Below, piece after piece: positions 14,880 through 17,505 of a stretch of 17,505 bases of DNA. A program made the translations under genes and the position numbers. The notes below the pieces were generated by a model, which did no database searches, was not told the origin of the DNA, and saw only the letters and a program-made list of their open reading frames with translations. The DNA comes from Solimonas_A sp035476855 (GTDB lineage Bacteria > Pseudomonadota > Gammaproteobacteria > Nevskiales > Nevskiaceae). The stretch covers positions 1 to 17,505 of the forward strand of contig DATILC010000290.1 of assembly GCA_035476855.1 (NCBI GenBank), given 5' to 3'. The first letter of the stretch is position 1. Every line of letters starts with the position of its first letter.

Positions 14880-14893
14880 GACTACGTGGCGCC

Positions 14894-14900
14894 GGGGAGG
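14894..14900 (+). promoter_or_regulatory. Strong ribosome binding site selecting the ATG at 14910
   Basis: GGGGAGG nine bases before the ATG at 14910. It rules out the in-frame ATG at 14868, which lies upstream of this site and would add fourteen residues ahead of the signal peptide. Confidence 0.7.
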
Positions 14901-14909
14901 TTCAGACGC

Positions 14910-15500
14910 ATGAGGCAGTTTATCGCGGGGCTGATCGTTGCGGCATTGTCGCTCGGGGCCAGCACTGCCGATGCCGCCGGCGCCCTGCGCTGCGGTTCGC
15001 GCCTGGTCAGCGAGGGCGACCGCACCGCCGACCTGATCGCCGCTTGCGGCGAGCCGGCGTATCGCGACCAGCGCGGCTTTCATCGCCACGGCCACTACTA
15101 CCCCGACAGCGAGGAGTGGTACTACAACTTCGGCCCCAGCCAGCTGCTGCGGGTGATACGCCTGCGCAATGCGCGCATCGTCAGCATCGATGCCGACGGT
15201 TACGGTTACAACGAAGGCGATGCGCGGGCTTGCGAGTCCGGCCACCTGGTGCCGGGCCTGTCCAGGTTCCGCCTGCAGCGCATGTGCGGCGAACCGCTGA
15301 CGCGCAAGAGCGTCGACGTCTACCGCCGTCTCGAGGACCGGCCTTCGCAGCAGTATCCCTCCGGCTACGGCAATGCCTATGAGCCGGTCCATCGCGAGGA
15401 ATGGGTTTACAATTTCGGCTCGCGTTACCTGATGCGTATCCTCACCATCGAGGACGGGAGAATCGTGGATGTGGAGAGCGGCAGCCGCGGTTTCGATTAG
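14910..15500 (+). CDS. Secreted DUF2845 protein with two tandem repeats
   Basis: 196 residues. Signal peptide MRQFIAGLIVAALSLGASTA with cleavage near ADA-A. The mature protein contains two copies of the DUF2845 unit: first with Cys28, CGEP at 46-49 and EWYYNFG at 69-75; second with Cys108, CGEP at 126-129 and EWVYNFG at 164-170. Each ends with a short beta hairpin (LRNARIVSIDADG and EDGRIVDVESG). The fold resembles small SmpA/BamE-like periplasmic domains in its G-x-P turn, but this is a guess. Function of the family is unknown. The two Cys per unit could form a disulfide, which would fit the divergent DsbD-like gene 57 bp away. Its last 32 bases overlap the following lipoprotein gene. Confidence 0.8.
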   Translation: MRQFIAGLIVAALSLGASTADAAGALRCGSRLVSEGDRTADLIAACGEPAYRDQRGFHRHGHYYPDSEEWYYNFGPSQLLRVIRLRNARIVSIDADGYGYNEGDARACESGHLVPGLSRFRLQRMCGEPLTRKSVDVYRRLEDRPSQQYPSGYGNAYEPVHREEWVYNFGSRYLMRILTIEDGRIVDVESGSRGFD

Positions 15501-15900
15501 CCTGTTGCTGCAGGCCTGTGCCGCGCCGCAGCTGATGACGCCGGACGGCCAGCTCGCCGACTGCGAGCGCTCGCAGTGCGTCTCCTCCCTGGCCCATGAT
15601 CCGGCGCGCAGCATCGAGCCGATCAGCTATTCCGGTTCGCGCGAATCGGCGCGCCTGTCGCTGATCCGCATCCTTGGCGCGATGGAAGGCGTGAAGCTGG
15701 TGCAGCAGACCGAGGACTACGTCCACGCCGAGTTCACCAGCCGCGTGATGCGCAGCGTCGACGATCTCGAGCTGCAGTTCCCGCGCAGCGCCAGCATCGT
15801 GCATGTGCGCTCGTCCAGCCGCGGCGGCTACCTGGATTTCGATGCCAACCGCGAGCGGGTCGAATCGATCCGGCAGCAGTTCGACCAGATCCAGCCCTGA
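15469..15900 (+). CDS. DUF1499 lipoprotein
   Basis: 143 residues. The ATG at 15469 overlaps the end of the DUF2845 gene by 32 bases in another frame and has GGGAG eight bases upstream, indicating translational coupling. Signal peptide with lipobox LLQAC, lipid-accepting Cys17. The mature part matches DUF1499: a CxxxxCVSS start (32-40), EPISYSG, a VHAEFTSRVMRSVDDLELQF segment and VHVRSSSRGGY near 112-122, ending with an Arg-Val-Glu-x-Ile-Arg helix. The family is widespread and functionally uncharacterised. Likely anchored in the inner leaflet of the outer membrane, since residue +2 is Ala and not Asp. Confidence 0.82.
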   Translation: MWRAAAAVSISLLLQACAAPQLMTPDGQLADCERSQCVSSLAHDPARSIEPISYSGSRESARLSLIRILGAMEGVKLVQQTEDYVHAEFTSRVMRSVDDLELQFPRSASIVHVRSSSRGGYLDFDANRERVESIRQQFDQIQP

Positions 15901-15939
15901 GCGGCGGATACAACAACTAGAAGCAAAGCGGAGGGGGAT

Positions 15940-17118
15940 ATGGGCAAGAAACGTCTGTACGACATCGTGCTGTTCGGCGCCACCGGCTTCACCGGTGCGC
16001 TGACCGCGGAATACCTCGCCGGGCATCACGGCAAGCTGCGCTGGGCGCTGGCGGGCCGCAACCAGCAGAAGCTCGAAGCGGTGCGCGAGCGGCTCGCCGC
16101 GATCGATCCGGGCTGCGCCAAGCTGCCGCTGCTGATCGCCGATGTCGACGACAGCGACAGCCTGCGCCGCGTCGCCGAGGCCGCGCGCGTGGTCATCACC
16201 ACCGTCGGTCCCTACATCCGCTACGGCGAGCCGCTGGTGGCGGCCTGCGCCGCCGCCGGCACCGACTACGTCGACCTCACCGGCGAGCCCGAATTCGTCG
16301 ATCGCATGTGGCTGGGCTATCACGAGCAGGCCAAGAGTACCGGCGCGCGCATCGTCCACTGTTGTGGCTTCGACAGCATCCCGCATGACCTCGGTGCCTA
16401 CTTCACCGTGCAGCAACTGCCCGAGGAGGTGCCGCTGCGTGTCGAGGGTTACGTGCGTGCCGGCGGCCAGTTCTCCGGCGGCACCCTGCACTCGGCGGTC
16501 ACCGCGTTCTCGCGCCTGCGCCAGGGCGCGCAGGCCAGCGCCTCGCGGCGCGCGAAGGATCCCTATCCCTATGACCGCCGCATCGGCTCGCTGCGGCCCA
16601 AGCTCCGCTTCCATGAGCAGCTCGGCACCTGGGTGCTGCCGATGCCGACGATCGATCCGCAGATCGTGCGCCGCTCCGCCGCCGGACTGGAACGCTACGG
16701 GCCCGACTTCCGCTATGGCCACTACCTGCAGATGAAGGATCTGCAGGGCGTCGCCAAGCTGCTGGGCGGCGTCAGCGTGGCCATGCTGGCGGCACAGCTG
16801 CCGTACACGCGCAAGAAGCTGCTGGCGCTGCGCCAGCCCGGCGATGGTCCCAGCGAGGAGCAACGCGCGCGCGGCTGGTTCCGGGTGACCTTCATTGGTC
16901 GCGGCGGCGGGCGGCGTGTGCGCTGCGAGGTCACCGGCGGCGATCCGGGTTATGGCGAGACCTCGAAGATGCTGGCCGAGTCGGCGTTGTGCCTGGCCTT
17001 CGACAAGCTGCCCAAGGCGGCCGGCGTGATCACGCCGGCGATCGCGATGGGCGACGCGCTGATCGCGCGCCTGCAGCAGCGCGGCATCCAGTTCCGCGTG
17101 GTGGACAGCAACGAATGA
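15940..17118 (+). CDS. Saccharopine-dehydrogenase-like NAD(P)-binding oxidoreductase
   Basis: 392 residues, cytosolic. GGAGGGG stands 3-9 bases before the ATG at 15940. The N terminus is a Rossmann fold: DIVLFGATGFTG with the G-x-x-G-x-x-G loop at 13-19, then AGRNQQKL at the end of the second strand. VGPYIRYGEPLVAACAAAGTDYVDLTGE and CCGFDSIPHDLG are hallmarks of the saccharopine dehydrogenase-like / trans-acting enoyl reductase group rather than true lysine-pathway enzymes. Mycobacterial relatives reduce polyketide-derived lipids; in proteobacteria the substrate is unknown. No lipid or lysine biosynthesis genes are nearby to help. 39 bp separate it from the DUF1499 gene, so it may be co-transcribed. 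Confidence 0.87.
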   Translation: MGKKRLYDIVLFGATGFTGALTAEYLAGHHGKLRWALAGRNQQKLEAVRERLAAIDPGCAKLPLLIADVDDSDSLRRVAEAARVVITTVGPYIRYGEPLVAACAAAGTDYVDLTGEPEFVDRMWLGYHEQAKSTGARIVHCCGFDSIPHDLGAYFTVQQLPEEVPLRVEGYVRAGGQFSGGTLHSAVTAFSRLRQGAQASASRRAKDPYPYDRRIGSLRPKLRFHEQLGTWVLPMPTIDPQIVRRSAAGLERYGPDFRYGHYLQMKDLQGVAKLLGGVSVAMLAAQLPYTRKKLLALRQPGDGPSEEQRARGWFRVTFIGRGGGRRVRCEVTGGDPGYGETSKMLAESALCLAFDKLPKAAGVITPAIAMGDALIARLQQRGIQFRVVDSNE

Positions 17119-17156
17119 GACCGACTACCTCGCCCATGCCGCGGCATGCTGCTCCT

Positions 17157-17233
17157 TCATTCCCGCGCCGACTCGCGACGCCAGGATCCCCACGTTCGTG
17201 GGGCCCCTCCACGCTGCTCGCGCCGCCATGAGC
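17157..17233 (+). repeat. Stem-loop repeat, copy 2, abutting the DUF423 start codon
   Basis: Partner of 10758-10837. Inner hairpin CCCCAC / GTGGGG (17188-17193 and 17198-17203) with loop GTTC; outer stem GCGACGC / GCGCCGC (17175-17181 and 17220-17226) with one A-C mismatch. T-A in the inner stem of copy 1 is C-G here, and A-T in the outer stem is G-C, so pairing is kept although bases change. The element again ends exactly at ATGAGC, and no Shine-Dalgarno is seen. Confidence 0.75.
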
Positions 17234-17505
17234 AAGCTCTGGCTGTCGTTCGGTGCGGCCTACGGCTTCCTCGCAGTGGCACTCGGCGCCTTCGGTGCGC
17301 ATGCGCTGAAGCAGCGGCTGGCGCCGGATCTGCAGGCGGTCTGGCATACCGCGGTGGAGTACCACTTCTACCATGCGCTGGCGCTGCTGGCGGTCGGGCT
17401 GCTGGCGCGGACACTGCAGGCGCCGCTGCTCAATGCCGCCGGCATCTGCTTCGCGCTGGGCGTGCTGCTGTTCTCCGGCAGCCTCTACGCGCTCGCGTTG
17501 AGCGG
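17228..17505 (+). CDS. DUF423 family membrane protein (3' end beyond window)
   Basis: About 92 residues visible from the ATG at 17228; the gene runs off the right edge. The N terminus MSKLWLSFGAAYGFLAVALG, followed by AFGAHALK and a WHTAVEYHFYHALALL segment, is the DUF423 signature (E. coli YgdD family). Three hydrophobic helices are seen, at about 5-24, 45-62 and 70-91; complete members have about 120-130 residues and four helices. Inner membrane, function unknown. It follows the oxidoreductase by 109 bp, which contain copy 2 of the stem-loop repeat directly against the start codon. Confidence 0.85.
   Translation, partial: MSKLWLSFGAAYGFLAVALGAFGAHALKQRLAPDLQAVWHTAVEYHFYHALALLAVGLLARTLQAPLLNAAGICFALGVLLFSGSLYALALS

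Noticed and set aside
14853..15614. N-terminal extension of the dsbD-like frame up to 15614
   Set aside because: The extension is antisense to the DUF2845 and DUF1499 genes, has no signal peptide, and a proper signal peptide begins at 14852.
15442..16863. 473-codon minus-strand frame opposite the oxidoreductase
   Set aside because: It overlaps genes with good ribosome sites and recognised families, and its own product has no recognisable motif.

Overview
The window is very GC-rich DNA with tightly packed genes and a Gram-negative gene set: outer-membrane phospholipase A, lipoproteins, a periplasmic DsbD pathway, KefB/C-type antiporter and secreted c-type cytochromes. The protein families suggest a proteobacterium, probably a gammaproteobacterium of the Xanthomonadales/Nevskiales kind. 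That placement is inference; no rRNA or marker gene is present to settle it. No tRNA, rRNA, CRISPR array, insertion sequence or prophage was seen.

Region 1 (1-7098) is the most unusual part. A compact minus-strand operon (5587 down to the left edge, gaps of 3 and 6 bp, then an overlap) encodes: a soluble FAD/NAD(P) flavoprotein fused to two cyclic-nucleotide-binding domains and a four-cluster ferredoxin domain; a five-helix membrane protein with two H-x13-H pairs, as in di-heme b-type cytochromes; a protein with a cytoplasmic FHA domain, one membrane helix and ten periplasmic CxxCH heme motifs; and a GlcG/HbpS-like lipoprotein cut by the window edge. A penta-heme cytochrome c554-like protein is transcribed divergently from a shared 215-bp intergenic region carrying a TGTGA-N6-TCACG site that resembles a CRP/Clp operator. 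Together these look like a regulated transmembrane electron conduit running from NAD(P)H through flavin, Fe-S, b hemes and c hemes to the periplasm. No characterised system with exactly this layout comes to mind.

Region 2 (7103-8884) holds pldA, a rho-independent terminator, and an orphan AbiEi-type antitoxin-like gene with an AT-richer upstream region and no AbiEii toxin beside it.

Region 3 (8885-12124) holds a KefB/C-type K+/H+ antiporter and a membrane-anchored class III adenylate/guanylate cyclase. The cyclase is interesting beside the cyclic-nucleotide-binding flavoprotein and the CRP/Clp-like site of region 1.

Region 4 (12140-17505) holds a DsbD/ScsB-like thiol reductant transporter with a co-transcribed secreted redoxin, then on the plus strand a DUF2845 double-repeat secreted protein overlapping a DUF1499 lipoprotein, a saccharopine-dehydrogenase-like oxidoreductase, and the start of a DUF423 membrane protein.

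An approximately 80-nt repeat with a base-pair-conserving stem-loop occurs twice, each time directly against the ATG of a gene that lacks a Shine-Dalgarno sequence (cyclase at 10832, DUF423 gene at 17228). It is the clearest unexplained non-coding structure in the window.
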